64,000 nucleotides of DNA from Myxococcales bacterium (GCA_016794525.1 JAEUJY010000052.1:1-64000), one strand, 5' to 3'. Shown: positions 1-11,641, counted from the stretch's first letter. Made by a program: numbers and translations. The notes: generated from the sequence alone by a model not told the origin.

Positions 1-149
1 CCGGGCCCGGGCCCGTGCCCGTGCCCGCGCTGGCTGCGCCGGATCCGCGGGAGGTGCGCGCGGGCGGCGGGGAGGGGGATCGGGCCCGGGCACGGGCCCG
101 GGCACGGGCACGGGAGCGGGACCGGGCACGGGCACGGGCACGGGCACGG
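1..149. repeat. Hexanucleotide array (GGGCAC type) in two opposed orientations
   Basis: Eleven consecutive six-base units of GGGCAC or close variants (GGGCCC, GGGAGC, GGGACC) run from 82 to 147. Units of the opposite sense (GTGCCC, GGGCCC) occupy about 4 to 27, so the two blocks could pair into a large hairpin around a 55-base spacer. The frames open here give only Ala/Arg/Gly-rich low-complexity peptide, and I see no gene between 1 and 266. Similar hexamer arrays with different units lie near 41635 and 56166. Confidence 0.8.
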
Positions 150-150
150 G

Positions 151-170
151 GCGCGGCCCAAGGGCCGCGC
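151..170. terminator. GC-rich hairpin, possible terminator
   Basis: A perfect 9-bp inverted repeat GCGCGGCCC / GGGCCGCGC surrounds a two-base AA loop directly after the hexamer array. No T tract follows, so intrinsic termination is uncertain. It could end a transcript entering from outside the window. Confidence 0.4.
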
Positions 171-266
171 GTAAGGCGGTGTCGTGAGATCGCGGGCCTG
201 CGTTCGACGTTTTGGCTTTACAGACCGGTGGCTCGATCGCGTAGAGTCCCGCCACTCGGAGCCTAC

Positions 267-557
267 ATGGTCCCTCATTCACCTTCCCGCTCGATGCGCA
301 TCACCACCCCCCGGATGGCGGTCCTCGAGACCGTGCGCTTCGGGGAGTTCCTGCGCGATCAGATGCTCCTGTCGGAGGAGCAGTGGCTGTCGGCCCTGGC
401 GGCGCACTGGAGCGACGGTCGCCGCCGGCGCTTCGGGGCGATCGTGGTGTCGCTCGGCTACCTGCCCGAGGACATCGTCGAGCGCGCCGCGGCCGAGTTC
501 CACGACGGGCTCGACGTGGTCGAGGTGAACGCCCCTCGCCCGCACCCGACCGCGTGA
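267..557 (+). CDS. Small single-domain MshEN-like (pilus ATPase N-terminal-like) protein
   Basis: A 96-residue protein. Its core (RFGEFLRDQMLLSEEQW, then FGAIVVSLGYLPEDIVERAAAE) follows the helix pattern of the N-terminal MshEN/GspE_N domain of type IV pilus ATPases. The PilB encoded at 4762 begins with the comparable IGELLVREKVLSLQQLQ and LGATLAKMGMVPDNVL. In other proteins MshEN domains bind c-di-GMP or mediate subunit contacts; a free-standing copy could be a regulator or adaptor, which is inference. The start is uncertain: ATG at 267, 294 and 315 are all in frame, and the long upstream extension of the frame is hexamer-array low complexity. The ligand-binding motif was not tested. Confidence 0.6.
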   Translation: MVPHSPSRSMRITTPRMAVLETVRFGEFLRDQMLLSEEQWLSALAAHWSDGRRRRFGAIVVSLGYLPEDIVERAAAEFHDGLDVVEVNAPRPHPTA

Positions 558-591
558 TCTCGACGATCCGCGGCCGGCCACGATTCGGCAC

Positions 592-620
592 CTGATCTCT
601 CTCGCCCACCGCGCTACAAT
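592..620 (+). promoter_or_regulatory. Possible sigma-70-like promoter
   Basis: TACAATTATT at 615-624 is a conspicuous AT-rich patch in very GC-rich surroundings and resembles a -10 element about 50 bases before the ATG at 673. The upstream -35 candidate around 592-597 is weak. Prediction by eye only. Confidence 0.25.
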
Positions 621-672
621 TATTGGCGCTGCCCCGCACGCGACGACTCGGCCCCCACGGCCCGGAGGAACG

Positions 673-2085
673 ATGGCCACGACCACCGACGACAAGCCTG
701 GAACCAACGGACACGCCAGCAACGGCTCGCGTGGCAAGCGGCGCTCGTCGCTGATGCAGGCGGCGGTCGCGCTGCCGACCGTGGAGTCGTCGCTCGAGGA
801 TTTCATCGCCCGCGCCAACTCCACGCTGGTCGACGTCGACGCGTGGGAGGCCCAGGCCCGCGCCGAGCGCGAGCGCGTCGCCAAGGACGCCCAGTCGGCC
901 GAGGAAGCCAAGATCCGCCAGGCCGAGGAGGCCGTCCGCGCCGACGCCAACGCCCAGCGGGCGAAGCTCGAGAAGCGCATCGGCGATCTCGAGGCCGAGC
1001 TGACAGAGGTGTCGGCGCGCCGCGCCGAGCTCGAGGCCAAGGTCGCCGTGCTGGCGTCGAGCCAGGCCATGTCGGCCACCGTCTCCGATCTCGAGGCCAA
1101 GCTGGCCGCGGCCGACGACAAGGCCAAGGCCGCCGAGGCCAAGGCCCGCGCCGCCGAAGACAAGGCCCGCGCCGCCGAGGCCAAGGCCGCCGACGCCAAG
1201 GTCGCGGTCGCCGCGACCCCCGCGCCGGCCCCGAGCCGCGCCGCCAGCGATCGCGAGCTGGCCGAGGCCGACGAGCGCGCCCGCCTCGCCGAGGCCAAGG
1301 CCGCCAAGGCCATCGCCGCCGCGCGCGCCGCCGCCGCCGGCCTGACCGTCTCGTCCGCCGATCTCGACAAGCTCGAGGCCGGGCTCGGCGTGACGCCGGC
1401 GCCGCGCGCCGTCGCTGCGGTCGATCGCGACGAGGTCGCCGCCCCCAGCAAGGAAGCCAAGGGCGTGCCGCTGGGCGCGGTCGCGGGCGCCTTCGGCGGT
1501 GGCATCGCCGCGGTGCTGATCGGCCTCAAGCTGTTCGGTGGTGGCGGCGCCAAGCCCGCCACCCCGCCGGCCCCGGCCCCGGCCGCCGCCGCCCCCGCGC
1601 CGGCGGTCACGCCGGCCCCCGCGCCGGTCGTCACCCCGGCCGCCGCCCCCACCGTCACGCCGGTGCCCGCCGCCGCGAACCCCGAGGTCGTCCCGGCCCC
1701 GACGGCCGCTGCGCCGCCCACCGCCGTCGAGCCTCCGCCCGCCGCCGTCGAGCCTCCGCCGGTCGTCGCCGCGCCGCCCGCCGCCGTCGAGCCCCCGCCC
1801 GCCGCCGTCGAGCCCCCGCCGGTCGTCGTCGCGCCGCCGACCCCGACCAAGCCGGTCGCGACCAAGCCGGCCGCCACCAAGCCCGCTGCGACCAAGCCGG
1901 CCGCCACCAAGCCGGCTGGCACCAAGCCGGCTGGCACCAAGCCCGCCAAGCCCGCCGGCATCGTCGACCCGTTCGCGTCGGGCGGCGCCGCGCCGGCCGA
2001 GAAGAAGCCGGCCGAGAAGAAGCCCGTCGAGAAGAAGCCCAAGAAGCCGGCGGCCGGCGGCATCGTCGACCCCTTCGCGGGGTGA
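673..2085 (+). CDS. Coiled-coil, single-TM, Pro/Ala-rich envelope protein
   Basis: Protein of 470 residues, family not recognised. Residues about 40-250 are Glu/Ala/Lys/Arg-rich heptads predicted to form a long coiled coil. A hydrophobic segment at about 260-285 (GAVAGAFGGGIAAVLIGLKL) looks like one transmembrane helix. The remainder is low-complexity AP, VEPPPAAVEPPP and TKPAATKPA repeats. The phrase GIVDPFA occurs twice, once before and once at the very end of the Lys-rich EKKP stretch, framing a short tail module. The architecture suggests a cytoplasmic or periplasmic rod tethered to the inner membrane with a cell-wall-spanning linker. Start ATG 673 follows an AGGA ribosome site. Confidence 0.75.
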   Translation: MATTTDDKPGTNGHASNGSRGKRRSSLMQAAVALPTVESSLEDFIARANSTLVDVDAWEAQARAERERVAKDAQSAEEAKIRQAEEAVRADANAQRAKLEKRIGDLEAELTEVSARRAELEAKVAVLASSQAMSATVSDLEAKLAAADDKAKAAEAKARAAEDKARAAEAKAADAKVAVAATPAPAPSRAASDRELAEADERARLAEAKAAKAIAAARAAAAGLTVSSADLDKLEAGLGVTPAPRAVAAVDRDEVAAPSKEAKGVPLGAVAGAFGGGIAAVLIGLKLFGGGGAKPATPPAPAPAAAAPAPAVTPAPAPVVTPAAAPTVTPVPAAANPEVVPAPTAAAPPTAVEPPPAAVEPPPVVAAPPAAVEPPPAAVEPPPVVVAPPTPTKPVATKPAATKPAATKPAATKPAGTKPAGTKPAKPAGIVDPFASGGAAPAEKKPAEKKPVEKKPKKPAAGGIVDPFAG

Positions 2086-2109
2086 CATCCCCCGCAACGC
2101 GAGACGCCC
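2069..2109 (+). repeat. Minimal copy of the stop-codon hairpin/ACGCGAGA element
   Basis: A small hairpin ACCCC-TTCGC-GGGGT (2069-2083) overlaps the TGA stop at 2083-2085. It is followed by CCCGCAACGCGAGACGCC (2091-2108), matching the conserved tail of the larger double-hairpin copies at 6465, 13514, 16641 and 23111. The two abutting hairpins of the full element are missing, so this is either a remnant or a short form. Confidence 0.45.
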
Positions 2110-2214
2110 GCCCCGCGGCGATCTCACTCGAATCGCGAGAATTTCAGCCACATCTGTCAGTGGCCGGCCTCCGCCCTGTGTTAAGAGCGGAGCGCTCGTT
2201 CGCCCGGAGGCCCT

Positions 2215-3606
2215 GTGACGCTCATCGGTCGGTTTCTCTCCTTCGCGCTCGTCGCGGTCGCGCTCGTGACCGTGCCTGCACCGGCGCACGCGCAGCCCGG
2301 TGACAAGCCGGCTGAGCCTGCCCCGCCCACCCCGGCGCAGCTCGAGCAGGCCAAGGCGGCCTTCATCGAGGGCAAGACCCTGTTCGACGCCAAGAAGTTC
2401 GACCTCGCGGTCGAGAAGTTCAAGGAGTCGTACCGGCTGTCGCGCAACCCGCTCCTGCTCTACAACGTGGCCTTCACGTTCGACCAGCTGGGCCAGAAGG
2501 ACCTCGCGCACTTCTACTACGCCAAGTTCCTCGCCGACGCGCCGGCCGACGCCGCGCAGCGCCCCGAGGCGGTCACGCGCGAGAAGGCGCTGGCCAAGGA
2601 GCTGGGCAAGGAGCCCGACGGCGGCGGCGGTACGCCGCCCGACGGTGGCACCAAGCCGCCGCCGGACGGTGGCAACGTCACCCCGCCCGACGACGGCGGC
2701 AAGAAGCCCCCGCGCAACCCCAAGCCGCCGAGCGCGTACACCGCCGACGACTTCCAGCACCAGATCATCGAGGACGCGCCCCCGGGCCGCCCGCTCGACC
2801 TGACCGCGTTCAGCCCCGAAGAGGCGGGCTGGATCGTGACGATGTTCTACCGCGGCGGCGGCGACGCGAAGTTCACGTCGGTGCAGATGAAGCCCCGCTA
2901 CAACGAGCTCGTGGGCCGCATCCCGGCCAAGGTGATGGCCGGCAGCTCGGTGCAGTACTACCTCGAGGTCCGCAACGCCCAGGGTGAGATGATCACCCGC
3001 GTGGGTCGGCCCGCGAGCCCGAACATCGTCTACATCGATCCCAAGGCGCGCCCGCGCTACTACCCCGACCTGACCGACGACCGCGACTGGGTCGACGATG
3101 GCGGTGGCGGCGGTGGCGGCGGCGGTGGCGGCGGCGGCGGCGGCGGCGGTTCGTCGTACGTGCCGGGCGGCTACTTCGACGCCGGCTCGACCAAGTTCAA
3201 GCGCGCCAAGTGGATCGCCACCGGCGGCGCCGTCGGCATGCTCGGCGTGTCGCTCACGTTCTACCTGCTGGCCGCGGACATGTCGGCCTCGCTCGAGTCG
3301 GAGGCCGCGCTGTCGAACAGCTCGAGCCGCTGCGGCGACGGCGTCCCCAAGCCGTGCCGCTCGTTCAACGCCGAGCGCCAGGCGATCCAGACCGCCGGCG
3401 AGCGCAACGAGCTGGTGTCGAAGATCAGCTTCGGCGTCGGCCTGGCCTTCACCGGCCTCGCGGGCTACCTCTGGTACAAGGAGATCGCCCGCGGCGACAA
3501 GCGCGCGTCGACGACCGCGTCGACCAGCACCGGCCTCGACTCGCTCGTCGCCGCCCCGATGGTCGACGCCGACACCGTCGGCGGCGCCGCCATGGTTCGT
3601 TTCTGA
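2215..3606 (+). CDS. Secreted or membrane TPR protein with poly-Gly linker
   Basis: Protein of 463 residues starting at GTG 2215. An N-terminal signal peptide (FLSFALVAVALVTVPAPAHA) is followed by TPR-like helices at about 35-120 (AKAAFIEGKTLFDAKKFDLA). Next come a Pro/Gly/Asp-rich linker and a possible beta-rich region around 180-275 (WIVTMFYRGGGDAKFTS). A run of 18 glycines encoded near 3098-3151 precedes a C-terminal part with two hydrophobic helices (AVGMLGVSLTFYLLAA and a second near 415). The gene stops 1 base into the TGATG overlap with a possible start of the next gene. The family is common in Myxococcota but has no assigned function that I know of. Confidence 0.8.
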   Translation: MTLIGRFLSFALVAVALVTVPAPAHAQPGDKPAEPAPPTPAQLEQAKAAFIEGKTLFDAKKFDLAVEKFKESYRLSRNPLLLYNVAFTFDQLGQKDLAHFYYAKFLADAPADAAQRPEAVTREKALAKELGKEPDGGGGTPPDGGTKPPPDGGNVTPPDDGGKKPPRNPKPPSAYTADDFQHQIIEDAPPGRPLDLTAFSPEEAGWIVTMFYRGGGDAKFTSVQMKPRYNELVGRIPAKVMAGSSVQYYLEVRNAQGEMITRVGRPASPNIVYIDPKARPRYYPDLTDDRDWVDDGGGGGGGGGGGGGGGGGSSYVPGGYFDAGSTKFKRAKWIATGGAVGMLGVSLTFYLLAADMSASLESEAALSNSSSRCGDGVPKPCRSFNAERQAIQTAGERNELVSKISFGVGLAFTGLAGYLWYKEIARGDKRASTTASTSTGLDSLVAAPMVDADTVGGAAMVRF

Positions 3607-3629
3607 TGTCCGCTCGCCCGAGGCACGCC

Positions 3630-4241
3630 ATGACCCGCTTCGCCCCCCTGCTCGCCCCCATCGCCGCGCTGGCGCTCGCCGCCGGCTGCGATCCGTACGA
3701 CCCCGACCTCGGCCCGACGCCCTTCGAGTGCGGCGGTGACACCAACGTGTGCCCCGAGGGCTACACGTGCAACACCGACATCGACGTCTGCGAGAAGACC
3801 GGCACCGGCGCGACGATCGACGCGCCGGCGTTCACCTGCGAGAACGATCGCTCGCTCGAGCCGAACGACATGCCGAACAACGCGTACATCACGCCGATCC
3901 CGAACGCGCGCCCCGACTACGCGCTGTTCGGCCTCGCCATCTGCCCGGCGACCGACACCGACCACTTCCGCTTCGGCGTCAACGTCGCCGGCACCAACCT
4001 CGAGGCCACCGTGGTGGGGCTGTCGAGCCGCGCCTCGCTGGTGGTCGAGCTGCTCAACACCAACGGCACGACGATCACCACCGGCGCGCCGGTCGACGGC
4101 TCGCCGCAGCAGGTGAAGATCGAGCTGCCCAACCGCCTCGCGGTCGGCGACTACTTCATCCGCGTGCGCTCGGCCGACGACACCGAGAACAACTACAACA
4201 TCACGATCAAGACCTGCACCGGCGCGCTGCCGTGTGAGTGA
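3630..4241 (+). CDS. Lipoprotein with Cys-rich EGF-like segment and beta-sandwich domain
   Basis: Protein of 203 residues. The signal peptide ends in lipobox LAAGC, predicting a lipid-anchored mature protein. A Cys-spaced segment (FECGGDTNVCPEGYTC, then C after seven residues) resembles the short EGF-like modules common in myxobacterial lipoproteins. It is followed by an acidic phrase SLEPNDMPNNA and a domain of about 110 residues with the pattern of a PPC/pre-peptidase beta-sandwich (DTDHFRFGVN, then LAVGDYFIRVRSADDTENNY). AGG sits 7 bases before ATG 3630; ATG 3606, overlapping the previous stop as TGATG, is an alternative. Probably co-transcribed with the gene at 2215. Confidence 0.8.
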   Translation: MTRFAPLLAPIAALALAAGCDPYDPDLGPTPFECGGDTNVCPEGYTCNTDIDVCEKTGTGATIDAPAFTCENDRSLEPNDMPNNAYITPIPNARPDYALFGLAICPATDTDHFRFGVNVAGTNLEATVVGLSSRASLVVELLNTNGTTITTGAPVDGSPQQVKIELPNRLAVGDYFIRVRSADDTENNYNITIKTCTGALPCE

Positions 4242-4249
4242 GCGGGCGG

Positions 4250-4269
4250 CGGGCTCCGCGCGGAGCCCG
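4250..4269. terminator. Palindromic hairpin between convergent genes
   Basis: CGGGCTCCGC GCGGAGCCCG is a perfect 20-base palindrome placed 9 bases after the stop of the lipoprotein gene and facing the convergent small gene at 4318. It is well placed as a bidirectional terminator, though no T tract is present. Confidence 0.5.
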
Positions 4270-4317
4270 GGTCGTGACAGGTGAGGCGGTGCGCGCGTCG
4301 CGCTCCTGCCGGGCGGG

Positions 4318-4503
4318 TCAGGCGGCGAGCAGCTCGAAGCGGAACGCCCAGCGCGCGTACTCGGCGCGGAGTTCCTGATCCCCCGCGGCGACCTCGTTGA
4401 GGCGCAGGAGCGGCTCGGCGGCGCCGCTGGCGTCCTGCGCCAGCAGGTGCTCGCGCAGCCGATGACGGAGGAAGGCCAGCTCTTTCGCTTCGCGGTTGCT
4501 CAT
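4318..4503 (-). CDS. Small hypothetical protein, helical and charged
   Basis: A 61-residue protein, MSNREAKELAFLRHRL then REHLLAQDASGAAEP, predicted to be mostly alpha-helical and acidic-basic mixed. ATG 4503 is chosen over an upstream start because AGGAG (4510-4514, complement strand) lies exactly six bases before it, one of the clearest ribosome sites in the window. It is divergent from pilB at 4762 across a 258-base gap. No family recognised. Confidence 0.65.
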   Translation of the reverse strand: MSNREAKELAFLRHRLREHLLAQDASGAAEPLLRLNEVAAGDQELRAEYARWAFRFELLAA

Positions 4504-4761
4504 GGGGGGCTCCTGGGTTGATCTGTGAATCGACCGTGGCGCCGTCGATCGACAGGGGGCAACTTTTAGACGCACGACCGGCCCCGATCGATGGCGCTGA
4601 CGCGCGACGCCGTGCGGCGGTCACGGCCGCCTACATCGCCTCACGTCGGTCCGTACCCCGAACGAACCCCCAGTCGGTTTGACGCCGGATCACCGGGCCA
4701 GCTACGCTGTTCAGGGTGATCGCGAGCCAACCTCGCGTCGCCTCAAGGAGTTACCTCGCGC

Positions 4762-6456
<1,695 letters not shown>

Positions 6457-6464
6457 CGACCGAG

Positions 6465-6540
6465 TTTCAGGAGGTACGTCGCCGCACCTCCCTCGGCGGG
6501 GCGAGGCCCCGCCGAGCCTCCCACCAGGACGCGAGACGCC
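6465..6540 (+). repeat. Double-hairpin 3' element, copy downstream of pilB
   Basis: Starts 8 bases after the pilB stop. Hairpin 1 spans 6470-6491 (GGAGGT-A-CG, loop TCGC, CG-C-ACCTCC, one A.C mismatch). Hairpin 2 abuts it at 6492-6516 as a perfect 11-bp stem CTCGGCGGGGC with loop GAG. The tail CCAGGACGCGAGACGCC follows at 6524-6540. Same architecture as the copies at 13514, 16641, 23111 and 23218. It sits between pilB and pilT and could reduce or process read-through between them. Confidence 0.8.
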
Positions 6541-6617
6541 CGGCTCATCGCCGGGCCCGGCTGGCCTGCCGCATTCCTGGAGTTCTGCCCCCGCCTCTGC
6601 GATCATCGGATCCGACG

Positions 6618-7747
6618 ATGCCCCCTCCCAGCCTGCACCAGCTCCTGAAGGTCATGCTCGACAAGGGCGCGTCCGACCTGCACCTGACGACCGGGTCGCC
6701 GCCGCAGCTGCGCATCGACGGCGAGCTGGTGCCGCTGCGGGTCGAGGCGCTGACCCCGGTCGACACCAAGCAGCTGTGCTACTCGGTCCTGACCGACGCC
6801 CAGAAGATGGCGTTCGAGGAGGCGCAGGAGCTCGACTTCTCGTTCGGCGTGAAGGGCCTGGCCCGGTTCCGCGCCAACCTGTTCATGCAGCGCGGCGCGG
6901 TGGCCGGCGCGTTCCGCCTGGTGCCGTTCACGATCCTGCCGCTCGAGGAGCTCGGCCTGCCCAAGACGGTGGCCGACATGTGCGAGCGCCCGCGCGGCCT
7001 GGTGCTGGTCACCGGCACCACCGGCTCCGGCAAGTCGACGACGCTGGCGTCGATGGTCGACCGGATCAACACCCGGCACCGCGCCCACATCATCACGATC
7101 GAAGATCCGATCGAGTTCCTGCACCCGCACAAGAGCAGCCTCGTCAACCAGCGCGAGGTCGGCGCCGACACCCACAGCTTCGGCAAGGCGCTGCGCCACA
7201 TCCTGCGCCAGGACCCCGACGTCGTGCTGGTCGGCGAGATGCGCGACCTCGAGACCATCGAGGCCGCGCTGACGATCGCCGAGACCGGCCACCTGTGCCT
7301 GGCGACGCTGCACACCACCAGCGCGATCGGCAGCATCAACCGCATCGTCGACGTGTTCCCGGCGCACCAGCAGGCGCAGATCCGCCAGGTGCTGTCGTTC
7401 GTGCTCGAGGGCGTGATCAGCCAGACGCTGATCCCGCGCGCGTCGGGCTCGGGCCAGGTGCTGGCCTCCGAGGTGCTGATCCCGACCCAGGCGATCCGCA
7501 ACCTGATCCGCGAGGACAAGCTGCACCAGATCTACTCGCAGATGCAGATCGGCCAGTCCAAGCACGGCATGCAGACGCTCAACCAGTCGCTGTGTGACCT
7601 GTTCCTGCGCCGGCTGATCACGCTGGAGGACGCCATGTCTCGGTCGGGCGACATCGACGAGCTCAAGAACCTGATCGCCAGCGGCGGCTCGCTGATGCCG
7701 GGCGGCGGCTCGAGCCCCGGCCAGCGCCGCGCCCGGGAGGTGGACTG

Positions 7748-7748
<1 letters not shown>
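6618..7748 (+). CDS. pilT: Type IV pilus retraction ATPase PilT
   Basis: Motor ATPase that depolymerises the pilus and drives twitching motility. The 376 residues include the N-terminal PilT sequence (LLKVMLDKGASDLHL), Walker A GTTGSGKS at about 133-140, and Walker B-like VVLVGEMRD. A His box (LATLHTTSA) and the conserved C-terminal AIRNLI motif, required for retraction in known PilT proteins, are also present. The short disordered tail is Gly/Ser-rich. It overlaps pilC as TGATG, indicating translational coupling. Confidence 0.97.
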
Positions 7749-8949
<1,201 letters not shown>

Positions 8950-8953
<4 letters not shown>

Positions 8954-10617
8954 GCCCGGCGGCCCGCGGCGACGGGCCGGTCGACGCCGCGTCGATCGTG
9001 GCGGCCGCGCTGGCGCGCCGCCTGACCTGGCTGATGCTGGTGCGGACGCTGGTGATCAGCGCCGTGCTCGGGCTGTCGCTGTGGCTGGGCTCGGGCCGCG
9101 GCGCGACGATGGCGGCGCCGGCCGAGCGGTTCCTGCTGGGCGTCGTCGTCGCGACCTACGCCGCGACGATCGCGTTCGCGGTGCTGCTGCGGCGCGGCCT
9201 GGCGCCGGCGCGGCTGGTGTGGCCGCAGCTGGCCGGCGACCTCGCCATCACCACCGCGCTGACCTACGTGACCGGCGGCGCCCAGAGCGCGTACACGTTC
9301 TTCTACGCGCTGAGCGTGGTCGGCGCCGGCGCGGTGACGACCCGCCGCGGGGCGTGGACCGTCGTCGCGGTGGCGATCGCGCTGACCGTCGCGGTCGGCG
9401 TCGCCGCGTGGGCGCGGCTGTTGCCGCTGCCGACCATCCCGCAGGTGGCGCCGTGGACCCAGAGCGGCCGCGAGCTGGCGCTGGCGATCAGCCGCGGCGT
9501 CGGGGCGCTGATCGCGGTCGGCGTGCTGGCGGCGCTGTTCGTCGGCGAGCTCGAGCGCTCGCAGGCGTCGCTGTTGTCGCAGCGCCAGGTCACCGCCGAC
9601 CTGGTCGCGCTCAACCGCGACATCGTGCGCTCGCTGTCGAGCGGGCTGGTCACGGTCGGCCCCGACGATCGGGTCCTGACGATCAACCAGACCGGCGCCG
9701 AGATCCTCGGCGAGGTGGCGGTCGGCGCGATCGGCGAGCCGCTCGAGACGGTGCTGCCGGGGTTGACCGCGCGGCTGGCCGGGCTCGGCCCGACCGGCAT
9801 CGTCCGGCGCGCCGACCTGACCCTGCCGGGCGCGCCGCCGCGCACCGTCGGCATCTCGGTGTCGCCGCTGTTCGACGACCGCGACCACGTGATCGGCCGC
9901 GTGATCAACTTCCAGGATCTGACCGAGCTGCGCCGGCTGGAGACGATCGCCCGCCGCAGCGAGCGGCTGGCCACGGTCGGCCAGCTCGCCGCCGGCATCG
10001 CCCACGAGATCCGCAACCCGCTGGCGTCGATCTCGGGCTCGATCGAGCTGCTCAGCCAGTCGGCGCCGACCAGCGACGACGATCGCGCGCTGATGGCGAT
10101 CGTGCTGCGCGAGATCGAGCGGCTCAACGGCCTCATCACCGACCTGCTCGAGTACGCCAACCCGCGGCCGCGCGCGCTGGTCGAGCTCGACCTCGCGGTG
10201 GTGGCCGACGACGTCGTCGCGGTGCTGCGCCAGGATCGCACCTGGGGCCCGCTCGAGGTCGCGCTCGAGGGCGCGCGGGCGCTGCCGGTCACCGGCGACG
10301 CCGCCCAGCTGCGGCAGGTGCTGTGGAACCTGGCGCGCAACGCCTGCGAGGCGGCGGCCGGCGGCGGCGGCCACGTCACGCTGCGCGGCGCGCGCGACGA
10401 CGACGGCGTCACGCTGGCGGTGGTCGACGACGGCCCCGGCATCCCGCCCGACCGGGTGGCCCACATCTTCGACCCGTTCTACACGACCAAGCACAAGGGC
10501 ACCGGGCTGGGGCTGGCCACCAGCCACGCGATCGTCGCCGAGCACGGCGGGACGCTGGACGTCGAGAGCGTGCCCGGCCGGACGACGTTCACGGTGCGCC
10601 TGCCGGCCCGCGGCTGA
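8950..10617 (+). CDS. pilS: PilS-like membrane sensor histidine kinase
   Basis: Protein of 555 residues starting at GTG 8950, which overlaps the pilC stop as GTGA. About six N-terminal transmembrane helices (to about residue 200) are followed by a PAS-like domain (LVTVGPDDRVLTINQTGAEI). The HisKA box SERLATVGQLAAGIAHEI has phospho-acceptor His352, and an ATPase domain carries N, G1 (DDGPGIP) and G2 (GTGLGLA) boxes. In Pseudomonas and Myxococcus PilS works with PilR to control sigma-54-dependent pilA. Here the expected pilR does not follow; the next gene is a zinc-finger protein. The pilS name rests on architecture and position. Confidence 0.88.
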
Positions 10618-10630
10618 TACACTGCGCGCG

Positions 10631-10942
10631 ATGTCGGCCACGTGCCCGGTGTGCACCGGCGCCCTCGCGGGTGGAGAGTTGATCCTGGTGTGCGGATCGT
10701 GTCGCGATCGGCTCGGCGTCGGGCCGATCCGCATGACCGGCGAGTTCCGCGTGCCGACCGAGGCGCTGCTCGACGAGCCCGCCGCGACGTCGGCGCCGAC
10801 CGTCGCCGGCTGCAGCTGGTGCGGCAAGCCCGGCGATCAGGTCAAGAAGCTGCTGGGCACGCCGACGGTGGCGATCTGCAACGAGTGCGTGGCGCTATGC
10901 GCCGACATCCTCCACGCCGAGCTCGGCCCCGACTGGCGGTGA
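10631..10942 (+). CDS. Double zinc-finger protein with ClpX-type zinc-binding domain
   Basis: Protein of 103 residues. Residues 5-30 hold CPVC and CGSC pairs. Residues 61-98 (CSWCGKPGDQVKKLL, then AICNECVALCADIL) match the C4 zinc-binding domain found at the N-terminus of the ClpX unfoldase, but no AAA+ domain follows. In ClpX this domain dimerises and recognises substrates and adaptors, so a free copy might act as an adaptor or a competitor; that is inference. It begins 13 bases after the pilS stop and its 3' end overlaps the convergent gene at 10895 by 48 bases. Confidence 0.75.
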   Translation: MSATCPVCTGALAGGELILVCGSCRDRLGVGPIRMTGEFRVPTEALLDEPAATSAPTVAGCSWCGKPGDQVKKLLGTPTVAICNECVALCADILHAELGPDWR

Positions 10943-11641
10943 CGGCGGATCGGCGCCGCGCCAGGGCGCGCGCGGCGCGGCGGCGGCGGCGCGGCGGCGG
11001 TAGTCGGCGGCGTAGGCCGGCTCGCCGCGACGCTCCCACGCCGCCGCGAGATCGTCGCAGCGCTCGGCGTCGAGGCGCGGCGACAGCCCGCCGCGCTCCC
11101 ACAGCGCCTCCCACGCGGCGATCGCCGCCGCGTCGTCGCCGCACGCCGCCAGCGCCAGCGCCTCGGTGTGCAGCACCGCGGGCACGTCGGCGACCAGCGC
11201 CAGCGCGGCGCGCACGTCGGCCAGCGCCGCCTGCGCCGCGGCCCCGGTGGCGCCACCGCGCAGCGCCGCGTAGGCGCGGTTGTTGAGCCAGCCGGCGCGG
11301 GTGGTGGCGTCGAGCTCGGCGGGATCGATCGTCGCCAGCACCGCGGCGCCGCGCGGGTAGTCGGCCTCGCCGAGGTAGGTCGCGGCGATCGACACCCGGG
11401 CCGCGGCCCGGCGCCCGCGCCGCCACGCCGCCGCCGCCAGCACGCGGTAGTAGCGGCGGGCCTCGAGCATCCGCCCGGCGCGGAACATCGCGTGGGCGAA
11501 CCGCGCGAACAGGAGCCGCACCGCCAGCGCCAGCAGCACCACCAGCGCCAGCGCGAACACCGCGCCCAGGTTCCCGGCCAGCGCCGCGCCGGCGATCACC
11601 GCGGCGACGGCGATCACCAGCGAAGCGAGGGCGCGCAGCAT
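10895..11641 (-). CDS. Membrane-anchored TPR-like protein
   Basis: Protein of 248 residues. Two N-terminal hydrophobic stretches (about 1-22 and 24-48, AVFALALVVLLALAVRLLF) are followed by Ala/Arg-rich helical repeats with TPR-like periodicity (FRAGRMLEARRYYRVL, ATYLGEADYPRGAAVL, ALAACGDDAAAIAAWE). Likely an inner-membrane scaffold protein. It overlaps the convergent zinc-finger gene and is divergent from miaB. The family was not identified beyond its TPR character. Confidence 0.7.
   Translation of the reverse strand: MLRALASLVIAVAAVIAGAALAGNLGAVFALALVVLLALAVRLLFARFAHAMFRAGRMLEARRYYRVLAAAAWRRGRRAAARVSIAATYLGEADYPRGAAVLATIDPAELDATTRAGWLNNRAYAALRGGATGAAAQAALADVRAALALVADVPAVLHTEALALAACGDDAAAIAAWEALWERGGLSPRLDAERCDDLAAAWERRGEPAYAADYRRRAAAAAPRAPWRGADPPSPPVGAELGVEDVGA

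Noticed and set aside
279-2063. Minus-strand frame with Gly/Ala/Thr repeats opposite the coiled-coil gene
   Set aside because: Its repeats are just the complement of the Ala/Pro-coding repeats of the plus-strand gene; no signal peptide or domain.
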